Of a stretch of 13,329 nt of DNA, positions 1-4,644 are shown one piece after another (the stretch's first letter is position 1; every line of letters begins with the position of its first letter). The DNA lies in the NCBI GenBank assembly GCA_002454975.1, contig DKJZ01000101.1, forward strand, positions 1 through 13,329, in the 5' to 3' direction. Under the pieces are notes generated by a model. That model had not been told where the DNA came from and ran no database searches. It was given only the letters and a program-made list of their open reading frames with translations. The stretch comes from Hylemonella sp. UBA6679. Lineage in GTDB: Bacteria > Pseudomonadota > Gammaproteobacteria > Burkholderiales > Burkholderiaceae_C. A program made the position numbers and the translations under genes.

Positions 1-804
1 CGGAATGTTCACGTGCTGCCAGAGCAGACCAATATCACCAGCGGCTTGCGGCAGCGGCAGGGGGCGTTGGGATTGGGTGCGAGTGAACAGTTGGGGCGAG
101 GTATCCAATACCTGCCAGCCACGGGCGGTCACATGCACGGCACGCCAGTGTTCATCGCACAGGTCGATCAGATAGCCGGGCTCAGCTTCGGCGGCACGCA
201 AATGGACTTCGACCTGATCGCCATCGTTGACGCCTGCTGCCGACAGGGTGGCCAGCGCGGCACGCAAGGTCATGTCCGGCACGCCCGATTCATTGGTACG
301 CCAATAGGCTGCACGCAGCCAAGACTCGTAGCCGGTGGACATGACGCGCCAGACTTCTTGGCGTGCAGGCGACGGAATGATCGCCACGGCCTGGCGGTCG
401 GCGTCGTGGTGCAGTTGGCATTGAGAACGACCCAGGTCCACCAGATCGTCAATGGCTGAAGGTTCGGTGCCCGCGTGTGGCAGCTCATCCCGGACCAGTT
501 TGTCCAAAGTGGTGACGGAGCAGGCGCGGTTGGCGACCTTGACCGCATGGCGCAGTCGCAGGTAGTTGACCATGTCGGTGGCCTTGAGGACCGCAAAGGC
601 CCGCACCACGGGCTCTTCGGCCAGCACGCCCACGTCATTGACCAAACGCAGGAGCGCGGCCTCGATCACGGCGATGGGGGTGACCGCAGGATCGGAATTC
701 AACTCCGGGCCTGGCGCGGCAATCAACTCAGCCGTGTGATGGTCGTGATGTTTGTGACGCTGCTTTTCTATTGTTTGGGCAGCGTGATGAGATGTATTCG
801 CCAT
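1..804 (-). CDS. 5' part of a genomic-island primase/helicase-like ATPase (runs off left edge)
   Basis: An open reading frame of 268 codons starts at the ATG at 802-804 and runs without a stop to the first base of the window, so its C-terminal part is missing. The start lies 2 bp after the stop of the AlpA-like gene, with a GGGGCGG stretch upstream, so the two are probably translated from one mRNA. The N-terminus is histidine-rich (HKHHDHH) because a copy of the 45-bp dispersed repeat lies inside the coding sequence. The last visible residues (GDIGLLWQHVNIP) resemble the region just before the ATPase domain of large primase/helicase-like proteins found beside AlpA regulators in proteobacterial islands. 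That comparison is from memory. The Walker motifs would lie beyond the edge, so the function is inferred. The coding frame itself is well supported. Confidence 0.6.
   Translation of the reverse strand, partial: MANTSHHAAQTIEKQRHKHHDHHTAELIAAPGPELNSDPAVTPIAVIEAALLRLVNDVGVLAEEPVVRAFAVLKATDMVNYLRLRHAVKVANRACSVTTLDKLVRDELPHAGTEPSAIDDLVDLGRSQCQLHHDADRQAVAIIPSPARQEVWRVMSTGYESWLRAAYWRTNESGVPDMTLRAALATLSAAGVNDGDQVEVHLRAAEAEPGYLIDLCDEHWRAVHVTARGWQVLDTSPQLFTRTQSQRPLPLPQAAGDIGLLWQHVNIP
736..780 (+). repeat. 45-bp dispersed repeat, copy A (inside primase-like gene)
   Basis: The copy reads GTGATGGTC, GTGATGTTT, GTGACGCTG, then CTTTTCTAT and TGTTTGGGC. These are three 9-bp units, a 9-bp spacer unit and the TGTTT end, the same layout as the four other copies. 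Here it lies within the N-terminal codons of the primase-like gene and, on the coding strand, encodes TIEKQRHKHHDHHT. Confidence 0.8.
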
Positions 805-806
805 CG

Positions 807-1025
807 TCACCGCCCCACGACGCGCGACGCCTGTGTCCGCTGCGCGATCCAGTGCTCGATTTCATGTTCAAGCCAGCCCACGGTGTTGGGCGTGAGTCGA
901 ATCGGCGCTGGGAACAGGCCGTGGGCGATGAGCGCGTACAGGGAGCTCTTGGCCAGACCTGTTCGGCTTTCAACTTGGGGGCGGCGCAGCACGGTTAGGC
1001 CGGGCTGGCTGGGGTGGGATTGCAT
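807..1025 (-). CDS. AlpA-family HTH regulator
   Basis: This 72-aa protein is the size of AlpA (prophage CP4-57) regulators. It has their single winged helix-turn-helix: a short N-terminal strand (LTVLRRPQV), a helix-turn-helix around residues 17-35 (RTGLAKSSLYALIAHGLFP), the wing (PIRLTPNTVGW) and a terminal helix (LEHEIEHWIAQR). Such proteins bind DNA and typically control excision or replication genes of integrated elements. The start is supported by GGAGG five bases upstream of the ATG. The stop is 2 bp before the primase-like gene, suggesting co-expression. A hairpin at 1076-1101 lies in its leader. Family assignment is firm; the target genes are unknown. Confidence 0.85.
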   Translation of the reverse strand: MQSHPSQPGLTVLRRPQVESRTGLAKSSLYALIAHGLFPAPIRLTPNTVGWLEHEIEHWIAQRTQASRVVGR

Positions 1026-1075
1026 CAGTACCTCCGGGAACGCAATGGAATGCGCCGAAGGTTCGCAGGCACCGC

Positions 1076-1101
1076 CCTACCGCAGCAAACACTGCGGTAG
1101 G
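1076..1101 (-). promoter_or_regulatory. Perfect 10-bp hairpin in the alpA leader
   Basis: CCTACCGCAG and CTGCGGTAGG form a perfect 10-bp inverted repeat around a 6-base loop, about 50 bp upstream of the AlpA-like start. Two weaker hairpins lie in the same 184-bp gap: CAGGG/CCCTG at 1184-1199 and CCCTACCG/CGGTCGGG at 1165-1184, with one mismatch. None is followed by a T-run on the minus strand, so an operator or mRNA leader structure is more likely than a simple terminator. Confidence 0.5.
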
Positions 1102-1209
1102 CAAGTCTTTATGCGACAAGGAGTTACGTCATTGACTGCGGTTGGGGAAAATTTAAGCTGGCCCTACCGTATGCGGTCGGGACCAGGGTTTTGGCCCTGT
1201 AAAAATGGC

Positions 1210-2010
1210 CTACAAGAGATGGGCGTTGATGGCGAAGTCCGGGAAAGAATGTTCCAGCATGCGGACCGCACGAGCTTGAGGCATGTGGCGTTCTGCAATC
1301 AACCAGCTTGCAATCAGAAAAGGATTCCACCAGGACGGGAAGTGCAGATTTCCGCGACTGGCCTTGCCCATTTGTACTCGGGCGGTGAGGATTTTTTTAT
1401 AGCGATTGGGGTTGGTAAAACGCTCTTTCCACCACTTGTAGTTTTGGTGGGCATCAGGCTTGACTTGGAAAGCGTGAATGATTTCATCGGCTGTCACCGC
1501 TCGTTTGCGCAACTCTTCCTCCGGCAGGTCTTCATTGACCGCATCCGGGGCATCGATTTCGATGCCATCGGCAGCAACTGAAATGTCAGCCATGGCGAGA
1601 GCCGCTATGGGCGTCACCACAGGTTCTGGTGTGGCCGGTTGAATCGTCGCGACCGCTGCAAGAGACCGGTGGTGCTGCGCCCAGACGGGGACCGTCGGTG
1701 CAGGTACCGATGGCATGCCGCTGGACAACGGCGTCTTACCTTCCAGTGCGGTGCACCACTGGTTAAAACTTTGTCGCTGAATCAGCAATTTCCCACGGCG
1801 GGACAGTTCGTGCACTGGGTCATCGTAGGTTTTGCCGTCGCTGCGCCGGTACTGGATATCACCCCGCTCACAGGCGGACAGCATGGCCTGCAGCTTGGCT
1901 TGCATGCACGCTTCATCCCGCTGGCACCACTGCTCCAGGATGTGCCAGGGAGGGAGCCAGTCGGCCTCCTCCCAATAAGGGTCGCAGGTGGTTGGAATGG
2001 GTGCTTTCAT
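1210..2010 (-). CDS. Unrecognised genomic-island protein, 266 aa
   Basis: I do not recognise a characterised family. With the ATG at 2008-2010 the protein has 266 residues; a TTG at 2025 would add five. The N-terminal third is tryptophan- and charge-rich (YWEEADWLPPWHILEQWC) and contains DPVHELSRRGKLLI, as seen in uncharacterised proteins of proteobacterial islands. The middle (about residues 100-165) is alanine/valine/proline-rich and looks like a linker. The C-terminal third (KWWKERFTNPNRYK, then FPSWWNPFLIASWLIAERHM) looks folded and mostly helical. There is no signal peptide and no catalytic motif I can name. It lies upstream of alpA on the same strand with a 184-bp gap containing hairpins. 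A 22-bp inverted repeat lies over its start region. A role in island maintenance is inferred from position only. Confidence 0.65.
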   Translation of the reverse strand: MKAPIPTTCDPYWEEADWLPPWHILEQWCQRDEACMQAKLQAMLSACERGDIQYRRSDGKTYDDPVHELSRRGKLLIQRQSFNQWCTALEGKTPLSSGMPSVPAPTVPVWAQHHRSLAAVATIQPATPEPVVTPIAALAMADISVAADGIEIDAPDAVNEDLPEEELRKRAVTADEIIHAFQVKPDAHQNYKWWKERFTNPNRYKKILTARVQMGKASRGNLHFPSWWNPFLIASWLIAERHMPQARAVRMLEHSFPDFAINAHLL

Positions 2011-2014
2011 AGAA

Positions 2015-2036
2015 ATACTGGACAAAACACCAGTAT
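2015..2036 (-). promoter_or_regulatory. Inverted repeat at the start of the 266-aa gene (possible operator)
   Basis: ATACTGG and CCAGTAT flank an 8-base centre (ACAAAACA), a perfect 7-bp inverted repeat ending 4 bp upstream of the ATG at 2010. It covers the place where a ribosome binding site would be expected, and no good Shine-Dalgarno is visible. It could be an operator or an mRNA hairpin that limits translation. Confidence 0.45.
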
Positions 2037-2068
2037 ATTAAATTTGATGCCACTGCGTAGATAAGGGC

Positions 2069-2095
2069 GGGTGTGAGTTCAATTCACACCCTTTT
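2069..2095. promoter_or_regulatory. Stem-loop between two minus-strand genes
   Basis: GGGTGTGA and TCACACCC form a perfect 8-bp stem with loop GTTCAAT, followed on the plus strand by only four T residues and then GGG. It lies about 60 bp beyond the stop of the double-HTH gene. It may be a weak terminator. The loop also resembles a tRNA T-loop, but no tRNA can be folded here. Confidence 0.4.
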
Positions 2096-2110
2096 GGGCC
2101 ACGGCAGCGT

Positions 2111-2155
2111 GTGACGGTTGTGATGATCGTGACGATGAATCGCTATTGTTTAACC
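2111..2155 (+). repeat. 45-bp dispersed repeat, copy B
   Basis: The units are GTGACGGTT, GTGATGATC, GTGACGATG, then AATCGCTAT and TGTTTAACC. The TAA stop codon of the double-HTH gene (2150-2152, minus strand) lies within the conserved TGTTTAACC end. Confidence 0.85.
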
Positions 2156-2557
2156 TTCAGCGAGCGTGTGCATCGCCTTGAGCCGTTCCACCCACGCCAT
2201 GATTTCATCGGGATTGAACCGTACCGATTTACCAACCCTGATTGCCGGAATGCCTTTTTTCTCGCGAACCTGTTGATGTGAAAACCAGTACACGGGCAAG
2301 TCGGTAGCATTGGCTGCCTCACGGGCGGTATACAGCTGCGCGCCCGCTGCAACTTCCTCAACAGAGGGCTGCAATGCGGTGGACTCACGCAGTGCGTTGG
2401 CTTCGAAGTTGAGCACTTCCTCAATGGGGTAGGTGACACGCTTTGACAACTTCCAGTATTTGGGACCGCGTTTGTCGCACCGCCAGCGCTGCAGTGTTTT
2501 GACGCTGATACCCCAACGCTGGGCAAGCTCGCTTTCGTTCAAGGCCATTTTTTCCAT
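2150..2557 (-). CDS. Double helix-turn-helix (HTH_17/excisionase-like) DNA-binding protein
   Basis: The 135-aa protein contains two consecutive MerR/AlpA-like winged HTH units. The first is at residues 5-53 (LNESELAQRWGISVKTLQRW, wing VTYPIEEVLNFE). The second is at about residues 75-127 (LYTAREAANATDLPVYWF, wing SVRFNPDEIMAWVERL). Each is of the HTH_17 excisionase type, so the protein probably binds two half-sites. Known members act as excisionases or repressors of mobile elements. The ATG at 2557 has AGGAAAG upstream; a second ATG nine bases on (2548) is also possible. The gene is bracketed by repeat copy B at its stop and copy C about 130 bp upstream of its start, so the repeats are candidate binding sites. 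That link is my inference. Confidence 0.8.
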   Translation of the reverse strand: MEKMALNESELAQRWGISVKTLQRWRCDKRGPKYWKLSKRVTYPIEEVLNFEANALRESTALQPSVEEVAAGAQLYTAREAANATDLPVYWFSHQQVREKKGIPAIRVGKSVRFNPDEIMAWVERLKAMHTLAEG

Positions 2558-2812
2558 CGGACTTTCCTGTCGTTGAAGGGATACGCATTCACGCGTACAT
2601 CTTCAGAAAATCCAAGTGGGAATTGCGCACACCGTCGCGGAATTGAGACTGCTTCCGACGAAGTCCGCTTGACTGTAGCGGCACTGCTGTGACGATGGTG
2701 ATGGTTGTGACGATGGATCCCCATTGTTTAACCTTCGGCGCACGCACATATGCCATGGCGCAAGACCATCACGCCGGAAGTGGATGAATCAAAGTGCCTC
2801 CAGAACACACTG
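2558..2812. other. Intergenic region between divergent genes, with repeat copy C
   Basis: This spacer separates the minus-strand double-HTH gene from the plus-strand toxin-antitoxin pair. It holds repeat copy C at 2689-2733. A 61-codon minus-strand frame (2539-2724) lies across it but starts inside the repeat and has no family features. I see no convincing promoter for the minus-strand gene. Confidence 0.5.
2689..2733 (+). repeat. 45-bp dispersed repeat, copy C
   Basis: The units are GTGACGATG, GTGATGGTT, GTGACGATG, then GATCCCCAT and TGTTTAACC. This copy is intergenic, about 80 bp before the -35 box of the toxin-antitoxin promoter. Confidence 0.85.
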
Positions 2813-2841
2813 TTGACAAATGCAGCCTCGCGAGATATCTT
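2813..2841 (+). promoter_or_regulatory. Sigma70-type promoter of the antitoxin-toxin pair
   Basis: A perfect -35 box TTGACA (2813-2818) is followed after 17 bp by TATCTT (2836-2841), a 4/6 match to the -10 consensus. The antitoxin ATG is 25 bp further on. The -10 box overlaps the twin AGATATCT boxes, as expected for a repressed promoter. Confidence 0.65.
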
Positions 2842-2851
2842 TCAGATATCT
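2833..2851 (+). promoter_or_regulatory. Twin AGATATCT operator boxes
   Basis: The fully palindromic octamer AGATATCT occurs at 2833-2840 and again at 2844-2851, 11 bp apart, so both face the same side of the helix. They overlap the -10 box and transcription start region. This is the layout expected for autorepression by a dimeric antitoxin binding cooperatively. Confidence 0.65.
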
Positions 2852-2866
2852 TCAAAAGGAGCCAAC

Positions 2867-3148
2867 ATGGCCGCTACTACCGCCCAAATTGCTTTTCGCT
2901 ACCGTCCCCAGGACAGCGCGACGGGCGTGACACGTACCACCGCAAAGCGTTTGGCCGAGGTGCTGGGCGTGGATGAAACACAAGTCATTCATCTGGCCCT
3001 GCATGAGCTGGCCACCAAATTCCTGCCTCAATACGAGGCCGATGAGGGTGCGCTCACCAAAGCCCAACTCAGCCAAATCAAAAAGTCAGCGCCCAAGGCC
3101 AAGGGTGGCACGGTGCGCAGCAGTCTTTTTGCAATGGAAAGTGCTTGA
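2867..3148 (+). CDS. Probable type II antitoxin (partner of PemK-like toxin)
   Basis: The start is the ATG at 2867, with AAAAGGAG upstream, giving 93 residues; an open frame from 2750 has no support upstream. Residues 5-55 could form a small DNA-binding fold: a strand (QIAFRYRP) and helices (TTAKRLAEVLGVDETQVIHLALHELATKF), reminiscent of ribbon-helix-helix proteins. The C-terminal half is basic and probably disordered (KAQLSQIKKSAPKAKGGTV), as in antitoxins that fold on their toxin. Its stop overlaps the toxin start (TGATG), and its promoter carries twin palindromic boxes suited to autorepression. I recognise no named family; the antitoxin role is inferred from context and size. Confidence 0.7.
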   Translation: MAATTAQIAFRYRPQDSATGVTRTTAKRLAEVLGVDETQVIHLALHELATKFLPQYEADEGALTKAQLSQIKKSAPKAKGGTVRSSLFAMESA

Positions 3149-3552
3149 TGCGGTGGTGGCCAGAACCCACGGCAGGCGATATTGCCTGGTGCCACTTCCC
3201 TGACAACATCCACCCGAAACCGAAACCACGCCCTGGCCTCATCACGTCGACCAAGGAAGATGACGAGGGCAGGATTTTCGTGAGCGTGGCCTATGGCACC
3301 AGTCAAAAAACCAATCGGCTCTACAGCGGTGAATTCCGGATCACCCAAGGCGAGCATCCTGCCGCTTATGCCAGCGCCGGTCTCAGTTATGACACCAAGT
3401 TCGACTTGAGCAAATCATTGGATCTGCCGTACAACGACCATTACTTTTCGGTGCCACCCCATGCACCCCATGGCCAGATTCCCAAACTGGGGACCTTGCA
3501 CCCAAGCATGGTCCGCATTGCTGCTACTGCCTTTTCGGCTGTCAATAAGTAG
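3148..3552 (+). CDS. PemK/MazF-like endoribonuclease toxin
   Basis: The ATG at 3148 overlaps the antitoxin stop, giving 134 residues. The N-terminal region contains the family's typical start GDIAWCHFPDN followed by KPKPRPGLI, matching the GDIVW...F / RPALV pattern of PemK/MazF toxins (small SH3-like barrels that cut mRNA). The next strand (RIFVSVAYGTS) also fits. The C-terminal part (FDLSKSLDLPYNDHYFSVP, then a final helix MVRIAATAF) is longer than in minimal MazF proteins and fits the larger PemK-like growth inhibitors. It is translationally coupled to the antitoxin. I have not confirmed active-site residues, so ribonuclease activity is family inference. Confidence 0.7.
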   Translation: MRWWPEPTAGDIAWCHFPDNIHPKPKPRPGLITSTKEDDEGRIFVSVAYGTSQKTNRLYSGEFRITQGEHPAAYASAGLSYDTKFDLSKSLDLPYNDHYFSVPPHAPHGQIPKLGTLHPSMVRIAATAFSAVNK

Positions 3553-3660
3553 CCGCCAGGCACGGCCATCATCAACCACACCGATGTTTGAACGTTCTCA
3601 GCGGTGTTAAGTGTCAGGGTGTGATGATCATGGCCGTGGGGTATATCAACGTTTTGGCAA

Positions 3661-3705
3661 GGTTAAACAATAGAGAAACACCGTCACCACCATCACAACC
3701 ATCAC
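3661..3705 (-). repeat. 45-bp dispersed repeat, copy D (inverted)
   Basis: Read on the minus strand the units are GTGATGGTT, GTGATGGTG, GTGACGGTG, then TTTCTCTAT and TGTTTAACC. It is the only copy in this orientation and faces copy E head to head, with 15 bp between their iteron ends. Confidence 0.85.
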
Positions 3706-3720
3706 CGAAACCGAAGCGGC

Positions 3721-3765
3721 TTGACGGTGGTGACAGTCGTGACAGTTGATTCCTATTGTTTGGGG
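3721..3765 (+). repeat. 45-bp dispersed repeat, copy E
   Basis: The units are TTGACGGTG, GTGACAGTC, GTGACAGTT, then GATTCCTAT and TGTTTGGGG. With copy D it forms an imperfect inverted repeat of about 105 bp centred near 3713. Confidence 0.8.
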
Positions 3766-3886
3766 TGCCGAAAACGCACACGTACTCGTGCCGGGGCAAC
3801 GTCGCACGGATTTTTGGGTCCTTCCTGGCGCTGAGCGTATGCGGGGGGGCAAAGGCCCGAGATTTCGCTACTGGCAGCCCTGAAAT

Positions 3887-3915
3887 CCGGGTTCGCAGTT
3901 TGCACCGGGTTCGCA
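3887..3915 (+). repeat. Short direct repeat CCGGGTTCGCA x2
   Basis: The 11-mer occurs at 3887-3897 and 3905-3915, offset by 18 bp, about 75 bp upstream of vapB. It could be a regulator-binding site or chance in GC-rich DNA. Confidence 0.4.
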
Positions 3916-3990
3916 CTCGCTACCCTTCTGAAATTTTGATGTATCCTTGCCGGTATTACAGACAACTATTTTGTAAGACAAGGAGCCAAG

Positions 3991-4230
3991 ATGTCGACCA
4001 CGCTCACGATCAAGGGGCAAGTGACCATCCCCAAACAGATCCGCGATGCGCTGGGCTTGTTACCTGGCACGCCAGTGGATTTCGCTGTCAACAATGCGGG
4101 CGAAGTGGTGATACACCGTGCCGAAGGTTCGGTTAAGCGCAAAACGGACCGGTTTGAAGCTGCCCGTGGTAAGGCCGACGTCAAGTGGCGCACCAAGGAC
4201 CTGATGGCCCTGCTTCGAGGCGAGGCCTGA
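3991..4230 (+). CDS. vapB: VapB-like antitoxin (AbrB/MazE/SpoVT fold)
   Basis: The 79-aa protein has the classical AbrB swapped-hairpin at residues 3-45: TLTIKGQVTIPKQIRDALGL, then PGTPVDFAVNNAGEVVIHRA. This fold binds operator DNA as a dimer. The C-terminal 30 residues (FEAARGKADVKWRTKDLMALLRGEA) are the usual toxin-binding tail with a short final helix. AGGAG stands 6 bases upstream of the ATG. The stop codon overlaps the toxin start (TGATG), the usual vapBC arrangement. A short TTACA/TGTAA inverted repeat 15-35 bp upstream may be the operator. Assignment as the antitoxin of the next gene is confident. Confidence 0.92.
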   Translation: MSTTLTIKGQVTIPKQIRDALGLLPGTPVDFAVNNAGEVVIHRAEGSVKRKTDRFEAARGKADVKWRTKDLMALLRGEA

Positions 4231-4628
4231 TGCTGGTTGACACGAACGTTCTGGTCGATGTCTTGGAGAACGACCCGGACTGGGCCGACTGGTCGGTTGC
4301 GCAGTTGCAGGCGCAGTCCAAGGTGCATCGGCTGGTGATCAACCCGATCATCTATTCCGAGCTGTCCTTGACGTTCTCAGCCGTTGAAGCGCTGGACCGG
4401 GTGCTTGATGGGATGGAACTGCGGATGTTGGAGATACCCAAACCCGCCCTGTTTCTGGCAGGCAAAGCCTTCGTGCAGTACCGCCGCAATGGTGGGATCA
4501 AGAACAATGTGCTTGGGGATTTTTTTATCGGTGCTCATGCCGCCGTAAGCGGTCTGCCGGTATTAACCCGAGATACTCGTCGGTATAAGAATTATTTTCC
4601 GAGCATCAGATTAGTGGCGCCGGAGTGA
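4230..4628 (+). CDS. vapC: VapC-like PIN-domain ribonuclease toxin
   Basis: With the ATG at 4230, overlapping the vapB stop by one base, the toxin has 132 residues, the usual VapC length. The four acidic PIN active-site residues are all in place: D4 (MLVDTNV), E44 (YSELS), D97 (LGDFFIGAHA) and D115 (LTRDTRRY). The toxin therefore appears intact. PIN toxins cut tRNA or other RNA in a metal-dependent way and are held inactive by VapB. The gene ends 16 bp before hsdR on the same strand, so the restriction-modification genes may be read from the vapBC promoter, which would also help to retain them. Confidence 0.93.
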   Translation: MLVDTNVLVDVLENDPDWADWSVAQLQAQSKVHRLVINPIIYSELSLTFSAVEALDRVLDGMELRMLEIPKPALFLAGKAFVQYRRNGGIKNNVLGDFFIGAHAAVSGLPVLTRDTRRYKNYFPSIRLVAPE

Positions 4629-4644
4629 ATACGGGAGAGTATTG

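Larger units (their letters stand above)
3553..3990. other. 438-bp non-coding region with inverted repeat pair and direct repeats
   Basis: No convincing gene lies between the PemK-like toxin and vapB. The region holds repeat copies D and E in inverted orientation (3661-3765) and two 11-bp direct repeats CCGGGTTCGCA (3887-3897 and 3905-3915). Just before vapB there is a short TTACA/TGTAA inverted repeat (3956-3960 and 3972-3976) that could belong to the vapBC operator. Several short ORFs cross the region but have no start signals and no family features. Confidence 0.5.

Noticed and set aside
475..1581. 368-aa plus-strand ORF
   Set aside because: It runs antisense to the primase-like, AlpA-like and 266-aa genes, and its product has no domain features.
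2069..2101. tRNA 3'-end-like sequence (GTTCAATTC loop, later CCA) as an intact tRNA or attachment site
   Set aside because: The T-stem has a mismatch in tRNA register, the acceptor offset is wrong by one base, and no matching 5' acceptor, D-arm or anticodon arm lies upstream.
2539..2724. 61-aa His-rich minus-strand ORF upstream of the double-HTH gene
   Set aside because: It starts inside repeat copy C, has no ribosome binding site, overlaps the next gene, and its sequence beyond the repeat looks random.
736..3765. CRISPR array from the repeated 45-bp element
   Set aside because: Copies are hundreds to over a thousand bases apart, one is inverted, and there are no regular spacers or cas genes.
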